Shown here in pieces: positions 27,901 through 39,900 of a stretch of DNA of 64,000 nt; within the stretch, counting starts at the first letter, position 1, and every line of letters starts with the position of its first letter. The position numbers were made by a program, and so were the translations under genes. The notes beneath the pieces were generated by a model. It worked only from the letters and a program-made list of their open reading frames with translations, made no database searches and was not told the DNA's origin. Origin of the DNA: Manduca sexta (Eukaryota; Arthropoda; Insecta; Lepidoptera; Sphingidae); the NCBI RefSeq assembly GCF_014839805.1, contig NC_051137.1, positions 8,483,170 through 8,547,169 on the forward strand. The letters run 5' to 3'.

Positions 27901-30900
27901 ATTTACAACTATTGAAAGAGAATGTTTGCTTGCAGTCAACATTTTTAATGAAGTGTAATATGTGCAATATGGAATTTAAGCTATTTAAGCGCTAAGAGAT
28001 ATACTGATAGTATGGACGTATATCGTGGAACTGTGAATGGAGCTATGATGACTGAAGTTGGTAGATCAAATTTAAACGAACAGTTAGCTTCCATAGATTT
28101 ACCAATATTAACGCAAAATGTTTACATGAAATGTTACGACGAGTTAGCTAAATGATTGAAATTAGCTGCAGAGGACAGGATGCAAGAGGCCGCTAGGGAA
28201 GAAACTGATAAAGATGTTGCCTGTGGCGATGTAAAAGACGGTATTCCCATACTTACAGTCAAAGCTGACTGCTGTTGGTCAAAAAGTACAGAACCAACTA
28301 TTTTGCTTCGTCGTGTGTCGCAAATATTATGCAAAACTATGGATATAAAACTGGTAAATTGTTATACATGGATGTACAATCGATCGATTGATGATCGATG
28401 TCACTGACAAGCAATACCTATTAAAAAAAAAAACTATCCAAAAAAATATAACCAACTTCCGAAAAAAGAAGTCTTTTATTTCTCACTTTTTAGTTATACA
28501 CCTAAAAATGACATCTCATTACATACACCTTCTGACTCAAAATATAAATTCCAATATGTAATTTCTAATGACTTAATTTAAACTTTCAATACGCTAAATA
28601 TTAAAAACTGCAGATCTATGGAGTAATTATGTGGTCCATTATAAACATCGTAGCACAGTAATTTTCCTGATTTATTGTCTGATTACGGAGTTCTGGTGCC
28701 TATCTTTCGGCTTCATGATGACCTCCACTTTACTAAAGGGTACTTTCTAAATGCAAATGCTTACATTTTTTAATAACAAATAACAATTTGTAAAATTGCC
28801 GTTAAAATTTGTTAAAAAATTTTATTTTTTTAATTACAAAATGATACATATAAACTATTTCATGATGAATTCTTATATATTTAATAATAGAATTCTTCAT
28901 TTATCATAAATTCATAAATCATAAGTTACATTCCAATTAGATAATTAAAGCGAAAAGATCAAAATTGGTTGGTCTAAGTATAAAGATAGCCGACGCGCTA
29001 ACTCTACGCACACAGCTACGCAACGGCTCTGTGTGAGTGAATTTTGCGAAGAATTACCTATAGTTGACTTCACGCGCGGCACGTAAACGCTCTTAACACA
29101 TACATACTATTATACAACCTTTAGATATTTTTAAATTTTTTTTTTTTTTTTTGTGATTTAGAACTAATAAGAATGATAATTTTTGCAATTTAATGCAAAT
29201 ATCCTAAACACTACTCGCAATCGAATGCCAATATTCCATAATTGTCTCGCAATTTAATGCACACATCCAACGCAATTTAATGCTCATATCCAACGCAATT
29301 AAATGCACACAGCCAACGCAATTTAATGCTCATATCCAACGCAATTTAATGCTCACATCTAATACAATCTAATGCTCATATCCAACGCAATTTAATGCTC
29401 ACATCCAACGCAATTAAATGCTCACATCTAACGCAATTTAATGCTCATATCCACGCAATTTAATGCTACAATCCAATGCAATTTAATTTCAAAACTGAAT
29501 TGCCGGACCTATGAATCATCTTGTAATAACTCTTGATTCTCACTTTTTTTTTTTTTTTTTTTTTACTTCCTTTGTCCCTAGTTGAATACCAATTATGATG
29601 TTGATAAAGAATTTATTTAACAATAACTAATATCAGGTGACTTGAAACTTATTTTAATCTAGAATTCAGTTTAATAAAAACATAATTTTACTAACCATAT
29701 TAATTTAGGTTATAAAAGTCAAAGTAAAACTTAATTTAATTGATAAATGTATGCGACTGTAGGCTACGGCATTTATTGCACGTGCAAGTATAATGTACAT
29801 TTACTTTTAAGAATAAGGAATTCCTCTAATAATATAAGATAAAAGTATGACATTGTACCTATTTCATTTCTATGCTTATTTCACATTCACGCAATATTAT
29901 TTGCACACATACTAATTTATATTTACCTGTACAAAGTGGGAAAAACAAAACAAAATAAATCATTAAAGTATTGTTAAAACTGTTATCTATTCATTGTTGT
30001 TTATATCTACGCCCATATTTACTTCTTCACTGTAAAGTATGATTGAATCAATAGGATATACTTAGGTTTTGTTATTGTTAATATCACTAGTATGAAAATT
30101 AAACCTTTAAGTAATCACACAGTTCTATTTTACTGGACTATAATTCCCGTGTAAAAGTAATAATTTTTTTTTTGTAACTTCAAGTAAACTTACAATTTTC
30201 CTCGTCGCCACATGTAATGGCCTCTATTATATCGTATTATATTATAATTTATCGGCTCGTTTGCTACGCACAACGTCTTCACTCCGCGCCACTCAACAAG
30301 ACAATGTTCTATCTACCCGCGGTTTTGCGTTGTGTATAGTTCGAGACGACAGACGGAAATAATAATAAATATCCATACACTACAGGCACCTCAAATTACT
30401 TGGTAGTTGAGTCCGTGTACAATAAAAATATAGATAATCAGTTTGTATTATGATATGCGTTAGTAAATATTACTTTATTATATAATAAGGAATAAATAAG
30501 TATGCTCTGAGATATAAAAGTAATATGTTTCCCGTATAGTATTTTTACACATAACCAGCTTTTGTCGCGTGAAAAGTTTTCCGGCACAAAAAATAGCCAC
30601 GCACGCAGGAGTAATGTTAGTGAAAAAAAATTAAGGTCAGTTTAAAATCCTGGTTTTAGGTTTCTGATTATTTTTGTTTATAGCGTGTGGGTGAGTGTAT
30701 TCTTGACTGAAAGAGTAATGTTGCCGCTGCAACGAATTCTCTTAGAATATTAGTAGTGGCATTAGGGCGCGTAAAATTAAAATTACTTTTATGAATATTT
30801 ATTTTGTTCGAAACTTACACTTTTTTATTTTATATCTAACACTCAAGTAAGTTATATACTATGTGGTTTAATTTAGTAACGCAATGTCAAAATTACCCTG

Positions 30901-33900
30901 TATACAGCTCTGATTAATATTGATTATAAAACGTGTAATTACATGTAGCGTAAAGTGTATTTGAGTCCCCGACTGCATGAGATCATTAATAATATGTCAT
31001 AACCATAATGCGGACGTGTAAGTCTTCATAATTATTGGATATCTATGTAGAATTAACAATTCAACGCAGCTACTCACACTATATTTCATATCAGTTTTGA
31101 ACCAGAACTTTAGTAACATGAAGCGATAGTAATAAAAGGAATAAACACACTTGAGACCGATTATGAGATACTTGACGTGTAGAAACAATAGTGTTATAGT
31201 TGTAAGTAATAAATGTAAACACTGGGACAGAATAATGTTTTTATATAAAAACAATATGAGCGAACCCTGTATTACATTAATTAAAATTTGTTAAGTGTTT
31301 TTAAACTACGTTCTCATCCAGAGCATATAAAATTGGCACTTGGTAGAAATATTATTGAAATATATACTTGTTATGAAAACTTACTTACAAAGTTTTCAGG
31401 CCGTGAATTCGATATCAAAGTCGTCTCGATTTCAAAGGGAACCTGACATCAAAACAATACATAATTATAAAGGCAGTTCGACCGCTTTAATGTCGATAAC
31501 ATTCAATGCAAAGGCGAAATACAATTGGCACCTATAGTCCACGCCCTCGCTGCGTATCTAACTGGCACGCCGGTCACGCGCTTTTACCACATGAATAGAT
31601 AACCTCGACTACTAATTTGCCGTAGCTACTCTGAATTCTATGGGAAAAAACAGATGTCCGTGTCTTAAATGTTCGCGTCTGAACATCATCTCTCCATCTG
31701 TCGCCCGGCGGCCTTACAAAACAAGTAAAGTTGGTTCTTGTAACAAATAAGATCTTAGTTTAGGTTAATATTCTAGACTGATATAATATGTATTGCACAA
31801 CTATTCGTGAAATAAACCCAGTATAGAAAATCTATTTTTGATGTAGTAGATTTGGGAATTTTGAAAATTTGTTCATACAAATCCCACATTTTATCGTGAC
31901 TGAAATTGTTTGTGTTACCGACAAAGAATTTAAGCAACAAAAAAACTGGCGCTTTTATTTCTTTGATTTAGATATATTAGAATGGCTCAAATTGGTTCGT
32001 AGATGAAAATTAATATTTATCAAGTAATATAAATCAGTAAACCTCATTTAAAACCTCATTAAAAAGCGACGATAGCCTAGTTGGCTATGAAATGGTCTGC
32101 CGATACGAATGTCCGCAAGTTCAAATCCCTAGGGCACACACCTCTGACTTTTCTAAAAAATCATGTGTGTATTCTTTGTCAATTTATCGTTCGCTTTAAC
32201 GGTGAAGGAAAACATCGTGAGGAAAACTGCACATCTGAGAAGTTCCTCTATAGGAATTTCGAAGGTGTGTGAAGTCTACCAATCCGCACTAGGCCCGCGT
32301 GGTGGACTAAGGCCTAAACCCTCTAAGTAGTAGAGGAGGCCCGTGCTCGGCAGTAGGCAAGTATATAATACAGGGCTGATATTATTATTATTATTAAACC
32401 TCATTTGAACATTAGATAACGCCGCCCCGTACTGGCAAGGTAAATTTTGTACAATTTGCTGATTAAAGATTGTGCTTTACGATGGTAAGGCGCTTGTTTA
32501 ACTTCTAGAAAGTCACCTGTATTGAATTATAGTGTCAAATGTTAGTTTGTAACGATTTTTAGAAGGTGGAATTTAATGTCAAACAACATTTATTTAGTTA
32601 ATGCACAGAGATAAATCGTTTTTCTAATATTACATCTATTAAATGTTCCATAATTTAAGCAGTTTCTGTATTAGTTACATGTAAAATATATTTTAAAATC
32701 TTTTTTAGAAAATGTGATGCTTCCAAGCTTTAATAATGAGTTTCTGAACCGTTGATTTTTCTGTTGTTTTTATAACTGCACCATTTAATCGTACCTATTG
32801 CAAAACAGAACTAGACTTCATACTTTATTTACTAAAAAAAAATATTTTAAACGAGAAATTAAGCGCGATGGAATTCTTGCGTTTAATCCAATGCTGCGAT
32901 TGGCAATATACATTATTTGATCTTTTTTCACTGAGCATTTAAATGCTTATAAGCGACAAGAAACTGTTGACAGCCGCCATAACAATTCAAATTGTCTGTG
33001 CCAAAAACATTATTTATACCCGAGGTAGGCATTTCATAAATATTATTAAACATGGCAAGTGTTTATAAAATGAAAGCAGGTTGAATGTTAAAGCGCGGCG
33101 TGGTGTTCCCAATGATATTTACGTCGTCAGTGTAGTACGCAAATGGCGTCTTTTTTTAGATAGGCATACTTTTAGTTTACATTTTGTACAGATGTGCCTA
33201 ATCTCGCTCGCGCTTCATCAGTCAGACACCCGCGGCTGAGAAAATCTGTCAGAAACATAGAGCGGAGGAAAATTAGAGAAAACCAAGCGGCTTATATGTA
33301 CTTAGTCTGGCCATAAATACTGTTACACTTAATTATAAAAAAATATTACATTTGAATTTCGAATCTGTCATTTTTATACGATTGTTCATTGTGTTTTCTC
33401 ATTTTGGCGCCAATACATTGTAAAATATTTTGCGATATTAAAATGGTGTGGGGTGATAAAGAGAACCGAATCGCTGTGATAGCATTACACAAAGTAGGTA
33501 TGGAGCCAAATGCAATTTTTAAAACTCTCCATACACTTGGTATTAGTAAAATGTTTGTGTACCGGGCTATTAATAGGTACAATGAGACCTCCTCTGTTTG
33601 TGACAGAAAAGATCTGGCCGTCCACGTAGTGTTCGTACGAAAAAGGTGGTCAAAGCAGTAAGGGAAAGAATTCGAAGAAATCCTGTCCGAAAGCAAAAGA
33701 TTTTATCTCGGGAAATGAAGATAGCACCTAGAACCATGTCGCGTATTTTAAAAGATGACTTAGGACTTGCAGCCTATAAGAGACGCACTGGCCATTTCTT
33801 AACTGATAATTTAAAGAAGAATAGGGTGGTAAAATCGAAACAACTACTGAAGCGGTACGCAAAGGGAGGTCACAGAAAAATTTTGTTTACGGATGAGAAA

Positions 33901-36900
33901 ATTTTTACAATTGAGCAACATTTTAACAAACAAAATGACCGTATTTATGCTCAAAGCTCTAAGGAAGCTTCCCAATTAGTCGACAGAGTGCAACGTGGAC
34001 ATTATCCGACTTCAGTGATGGTTTGGTGGGGTGTTAGCTATGAAGGAGTGACTGAGCCATATTTTTGTGAAAAAGGTATCAAAACATCGGCACAAGTGTA
34101 TCAAGATACCATTCTTGAGAAGGTAGTTAAGCCCCTTAACATCACCATGTTCAATAACCAAGTATGGTCCTTCCAGCAAGACTCGGCGCCGGGTCATAAA
34201 GCTCGGTCCACGCAGTCTTGGTTGGAATCGAACGTTTCGGACTTCATCAGAGCTGAAGACTGGCCGTCGTCTAGTCCCGATCTTAATCCGCTGGATTATG
34301 ATTTGTGGTCAGTTTTAGAGAGTACAGCTTGCTCTAAACGCCATGATAATTTGGAGTCCCTAAAACAATCTATACGATTGGCAGTGAAGAATTTTCCCAT
34401 GGAAAGAGTGCGTGCTTCTATTGATAACTGGCCTCATCGTTTAAAGGACTGTATTGCAGCCAATGGAGACCACTTCGAATAAGCTTTTTATATTTTTAAT
34501 TGTTTTATATTTATGTATTAAACTGACACACTGTAAAAGTAATAAATGTTATTTGCAGTTAACAATTTTCTTTTTTCTTTATTACAATATTTATGGCAAG
34601 ACTAGGTATTATTGCATTGCACTGTTTAGCTCTTTAATTGCTCTCAATCATGAATCTTGACTAGGAACTCATATAACGAATGAGTTCTAATTAAACGAGA
34701 TTGTAATGAAACTTATAAAATACTTGGAATATAGTTGTTACTTGAAAAGGTAATTTGCTCAGTCCTTAAAATGGTAAGTTAGAATATTATAAAAGTGACC
34801 GTGTCAAACTTACAAGAAGTTCCTCTTCACCCTTTTAGGTTTGCTATAATATACAACATTAAGATTTGTTTTTGTATAAAGAGATTGAATTCTTCAAAAC
34901 GAAAAAGGGTATAAAGTTTACCTTCAATATTTTGTTTAAATTGAATTTCTTAACATGCTCGACTTCTTTGAATATAATATAAGGTAACATTTTACAATTT
35001 CTCCAAATAATTTCCTTATGAAAAGTATTATAAACAAAATAGGTTATACGAAATACCGACGACTAACTCTTTGAAAATATTTTTAATTACATAATGGTCG
35101 TGAAGGGCCTATTTCTTCCGATATTGTACAAAACAATTTAAACTTTCTGCTAATTTATTACTTTATAAAGAGGATAAAATATAATTTCGATGCCTGTTTA
35201 GTAATGATAAATATATTAGTTGAACAAGCGGTTCTGCTTATTATAAAATATGGCAGTAGTAGCGTTGGTTTTAATAATAATTATATGGGTTATATTTTTA
35301 AATTATATAATATGAATATTTCAATATGTAACTTTCAAAATAAAGGAATATAATAAAATTACGTATTACATTTAAAAAAAAATATATTTAATGATGCTTC
35401 GTTTTAATTTAGTAAGTAGTTACATAATTTACTTTACTACTGACCTCTGGATATATGCCTAATTTTATTATACTGTCGTATTAGTCGCAATAGTATTTCA
35501 GGTCCTATTTTCATCGATAATGTCATAGTTGTTACTAGCTATTCTAGTGCAGAAACTTTTTAAGCTGATCTTAAAATTTCTAACACAGCTTAAGAACGGG
35601 TTTAAAATTTGACAAAAACCAGGAAAGATATTCTAAAGGACTTGTCACACTGACAACGACTAACGGGAAACGAGTCGACAAAGTAAGAGTAACAAGTGTG
35701 TAGGATATTTACCTTTTTAAACTTGTTTATTATAAGAACCAGAGTCGACGTGTCTAATGGCACTTGTTCATTAGTTCTATTAAAAATCCTAACAGCTTTC
35801 GTTCAAAATGTGTCTGAACGTCTAGTGAGTGTCACACTATTTTTTTTTACCCTTATTGCAGCTCTAGCTTCTCTTGACAACATGAACATTTAACACTCAG
35901 TTACGAATATGTATTTCTGTCCGTTATAGGAAATTTACAGTTAGTTTCAAGACCGTTAGAAAATATTCGATAAGTTATCGCTCACTCGTCCGTGATAAGA
36001 CAGAGGTCTTAAGCTCAGAAGCGCGAACAAAATATGAATAGTTACCGTACTCACCGTCATGATTGATAGAGGCGCCACGTACAGAAGCCCGAAGTTCACC
36101 ATGTCGAACAGTTCCGAGTTGAATTTCTTTCGATGCGCTATACATATTGTCTCTGTATTTCCATCACCCAGATTGTTGGTGATAGTCTCCACCCATATGA
36201 ACTTTGGGGCGCTGTATGCCGCACTCGTCACCCACACGCCCAATATTACCAACTGAAAACATTTGTCAGGTTATTGTATGACATTTTAAGTCTATGTCAT
36301 TTTAATCAGTAAATTCTTTAATGGCCATAACATAAGATCTCTGTATTTCAATAATGTTCTCATTTCAATGAGGGAATGCGATAGTGAATGGGGTAAATTG
36401 TAAAAAACGTGTTGCAAATTGCATTCAATTTATTTTAAATAGTAAATTATTGATGCACACGCGGCTGGGTTTAAACAGATACAGCCAAAGTAAATCCTTT
36501 TCAGTGACAACTTTATCTGTTTATTTCATTTACGTATGAGGGATGGAAAGTTCTCATGGGGCCTAGACGAAAACTACTTGTATTGAAGAATTTACCCAAA
36601 GAAAACGTTCATTTATTTAAACGTAGTTTTATTTCTGTTGAAAAGTAAACACGTCAATATTTAGAATACTTTCGAAGATTACACTTGTCAGTTTTAATCA
36701 CTCACAACCTAGAAAATTAACATTATATAATATTTCTTAAATTACTAGACCATTTATGTTTTTTCAAAGTACGGATTAGCTAAAGAATAACGCTTTTCCT
36801 TTTATAATAAAGAAAGAAAGAAGTTTATTGTTGGAACAAAGATAAAAATTAAAACACAAAATCCTACATAACATAAACAATTATTGCACCAACACTTAGT

Positions 36901-39900
36901 TTTCACATTCACATTTAACTTTATTAGAATCCCCATAAATATAAAATACAAATCGAATAACTTTAATTATGATTATTGTACTAGCGTAGTTTATTATGAT
37001 AGTTCTTGACATTTCAAACGTTACTTTATGTTGTCACGAAATAGATGAATTAATAATTTCAACATTATTACAGTCAGTCTATTTGAAAGCCGCATTTGAA
37101 GCGATATGTTTAACAAAAGTAAATATTCTCGTGCAATGTAATATTTCGTGAATAGATAATGAACCTAACTGTGAATATATAGTGTACGACAAATTACTTT
37201 TATACGTATTTTGCAGTAATATCAGACTTAAAATCGAATGCTGTTAGATTAAAGTTACAAAGCAAATATGAAAACGCGTTATTCTAATAAACTGTCAACA
37301 AGTGGCGCCAAATGTAGAAATATTGTCACTACAAAAGTAGGTTTCCCTTTTACTTAAGTCGTTGAATACACTCAATCTCTGGTACTTTTTACCCGATTAT
37401 TGTGTCTAGACCCTTTTAAGCGACTTTTTTTATTCAGTGATCCTGAGTTTCTAAAAATGCTCAGGTACCTTTATAGACACGTATTTCCGAATACGAATTT
37501 GGCACGACATTATTATCGTGCCTAAATCGGATGCTAAATCCTTAGTACTCCTTTCTTGGGTACGTGTTCACGTTGTATATCATATCGTGATCCGAGTGGA
37601 TTATAAGATGTTCCACACTTCTATCCACGTTCATCCATTTAAGCTTCGTTTCTCGCCCCAACGCGTTTATTAGACCGTTTTATTACCACGAACCTATTTT
37701 ATGTTGCGAATTATGACCAGATCAAAACTACAGTCTTGTAAAAAGTCGTTTCGTAACAAAGGTGTTTATTTTAGCACTGTTATTAAGCTTGGATATAAAA
37801 CTATTTCTAGTTACAAAATATTTTAATAGCGGACTTTACCCTTAGTCTCGTCGAGGTGAGAATTTGTTTGCAAGTAATCGGATGAATTATGGCGAAGTAT
37901 CTCTCGGTGCAAATCACAACCAGGATGAAAATAGACGCCGTGTAGCTCAAAGAATGTATGAACTGGTACATTTTGCATAGAAAGTTACCGAACACCCAGC
38001 TGAAACAAAACAAGCGCATAGTTTAATTTTATTTTAAATCCAATGATTAATTATAACACAAGGCGTGCTGCATCGTGCAACCAAGCGGAGACACTATGTT
38101 GGCAAAGAAAGCAAAAAGTATTACGGAACTACACAACTAATGAATAAAAAAGTAATCACTAAAAGCAATCGTGACCTACAAGAGCTAGAAATCAGTGTTA
38201 ATGTAAGTCTTAATAATTCAGTAAAATTATTCATAGACACCATTAATTTCATAAAATGACGGCATATTTTGTACAATAAAAAAATATTAAAAGAACAAAC
38301 AGCTGACAAAATCCAACGGCGTACCGGAGAATTTATTTTTTAATCTATTCATTTATTCACGTTTAAATTTACAATTCTGTTTACAAACGAGATTAAAGAC
38401 AGGTGGAAATTTATTTCTGAAAATTCGGCTGCAATGTGTTATGGTAATTCAAGGCGATATTTTATAGTCCCGATGAATTCTAACTTTCTATGATTGTAAA
38501 TATTTAAAAGTAATGTAATCACCCAAACGGATGTAGTAGGTGTATCTGATAATGCAATAGCTATAAAATAATGTATAAGATATAATTCATTATAATTTAG
38601 TAAATATGATACTCGGAGAGGTGTTTTTGAGGCGCATAAAATATCCGGGTTACCTTAATATTCTAAGGTATTATAAGAAAGCAGTAATATTTAACTACTT
38701 ACTAATTTTTAAGGGCTATCATAACACAGTTTAAATTCGTTAAATAATCTTTAATCCAACGAAAAATAATATATGAGATACCGCAATTATTACTAAATTC
38801 ATATATTTTTTTACTAAAGCAGGGATTACACCGGTACTTTAAAGTAAACAGAGCGTTAATTTTGGCTTCATTAAACAAACGCTGTTCTCGGTTTGTTTAC
38901 ATTTTTGTACGTCTAAAAAAATATTCCTAGTAGCCGAACGTAGTTAAATAGTAGTAAATATGTCCACTAGTCACGTAAAGTACCCATTCTTTTCTATCAT
39001 GGCTCGGTAAACCCGCTTCACGGAACTTAATGGAATGTTTAGTGTAATTCAAATAAAATTTCGACAGAGAGACATCGTATCTTCCAACATACGCCAGAAA
39101 ATTTTCTCTGTACTAGCAATTCCGAGAACGTGTTTTATTAGAAGATCCACTACAGCAGGTTTTCACACGAACCTTGCACCGTGATTCGAAAATAGTTTGC
39201 TAAATTCAAAGCTGCAATCTTTGCTAGATAAATTACTTAGACCATTACGGAGATCGTTAGGCATTTAAGAGGGAAGACGTAGGTGCTAGGTTACTTGGAT
39301 TAATGGTTGGCCATTAGATTAGTAGACGTACGGCTGCCTGTTGATTATTATGAGGACGGTAATTATACCAATGTGTACCAAGGGCTAAAATATGCAATAA
39401 CCCCGACATTATATAATTTTAAATATTATAACGTCAATAGATTGCTTGACTTTTCCAAATACGTTGTCGTTCAATTCCGACAGTATCCTCGGAACTTCAA
39501 CTATTATGGAACACTCGGAATAAAATGTGCGTTATCGAATCAAGGTCTTAACAGAGAATGGATTTTGCGTTTGCTTCTCTTTCTGTTTTGAAAGTGTTTA
39601 CAATATTAGAAAAACCACTAACCTCAGTGGGTAGGGGTTGTTTATTATTTCTAAAGCGCGCGACGATGCTATTGTGAGGCGATACTGACGGTTTACACAG
39701 TACGGTTTCATACAAAATTTCGATTTGCTCGACCGTGCACGATTGCACGGCGCAACCACTCGTGATAACAAGATTAGTCGCCTTCTACGACACCTAGGCA
39801 CGCATGGACGTACTGTCCTTCTTTGCCAGACATCTCCTACTACGATTTCAAGTAGACAATATTTCATGTTTTTACTTTTCCGAATTAAAGGCGATGTAGT

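Larger units (their letters stand above)
24194..29096 (+). mobile_element. Nested 4.9-kb DNA transposon (TTAA-flanked, Mutator-like transposase remnant)
   Basis: TTAA at 24194-24197 and 29093-29096 brackets matching terminal inverted repeats: GAGCGTTTACG then C-rich CCGCGCG at the left, mirrored as CGCGCGG..CGTAAACGCTC at the right. Inside, plus-strand remnants of one transposase gene appear at 24985-25075 (basic N-terminus) and 27778-28380 (core), with a promoter-like region before the first. It interrupts the Gypsy leader between the primer-binding site and gag. The transposase resembles the arthropod Mutator-like domain, but TTAA duplications are more typical of Kolobok or piggyBac, so the superfamily is unresolved. 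Confidence 0.72.
19939..30384 (-). mobile_element. Ty3/Gypsy LTR retrotransposon carrying nested DNA transposons
   Basis: Flanking 172-bp LTRs (19939-20110 and 30213-30384) are identical and bounded by the 5-bp duplication GGCAC (19934-19938 and 30385-30389). On the minus strand the order is LTR, primer-binding site, leader with a 23-bp minisatellite, gag, protease, reverse transcriptase, RNase H, integrase, polypurine tract, LTR. The leader is interrupted at 24194-29096 by a TTAA-flanked DNA transposon that itself holds an inverted repeat and a Helitron. Without that insert the element would be about 5.5 kb, normal for the group. No env gene is seen. It lies in the receptor's intron 4 on the receptor's own strand, so its LTR signals could affect receptor transcripts. 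Confidence 0.93.
8974..36054 (-). other. TrissinR intron 4 (27 kb, transposon-rich)
   Basis: The donor is ATGACG|GTGAGT at 36055/36054; the acceptor is at 8974-8975. The intron contains SINEs, palindromes, tandem duplications, Helitron/RTE-type repeats, a MITE, the 10.4-kb Gypsy composite (same strand as the receptor) and a mariner (opposite strand). Stretches at 10065-11787, 13240-14600, 14958-17525, 30906-32050, 32410-33298 and 34609-36054 hold no gene or repeat that I can name with confidence. Confidence 0.7.

Noticed and set aside
29176..29490. CRISPR-like array of short repeats
   Set aside because: Units are directly contiguous with no unique spacers and vary among themselves; the genome is an insect's. 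It is a minisatellite in a retrotransposon leader.
35956..36054. Continuation of the receptor exon 4 frame past 36055
   Set aside because: Sequence after the GTGAGT donor no longer matches a receptor helix 5, and exon 5 supplies the conserved continuation VLYTRIA in phase.
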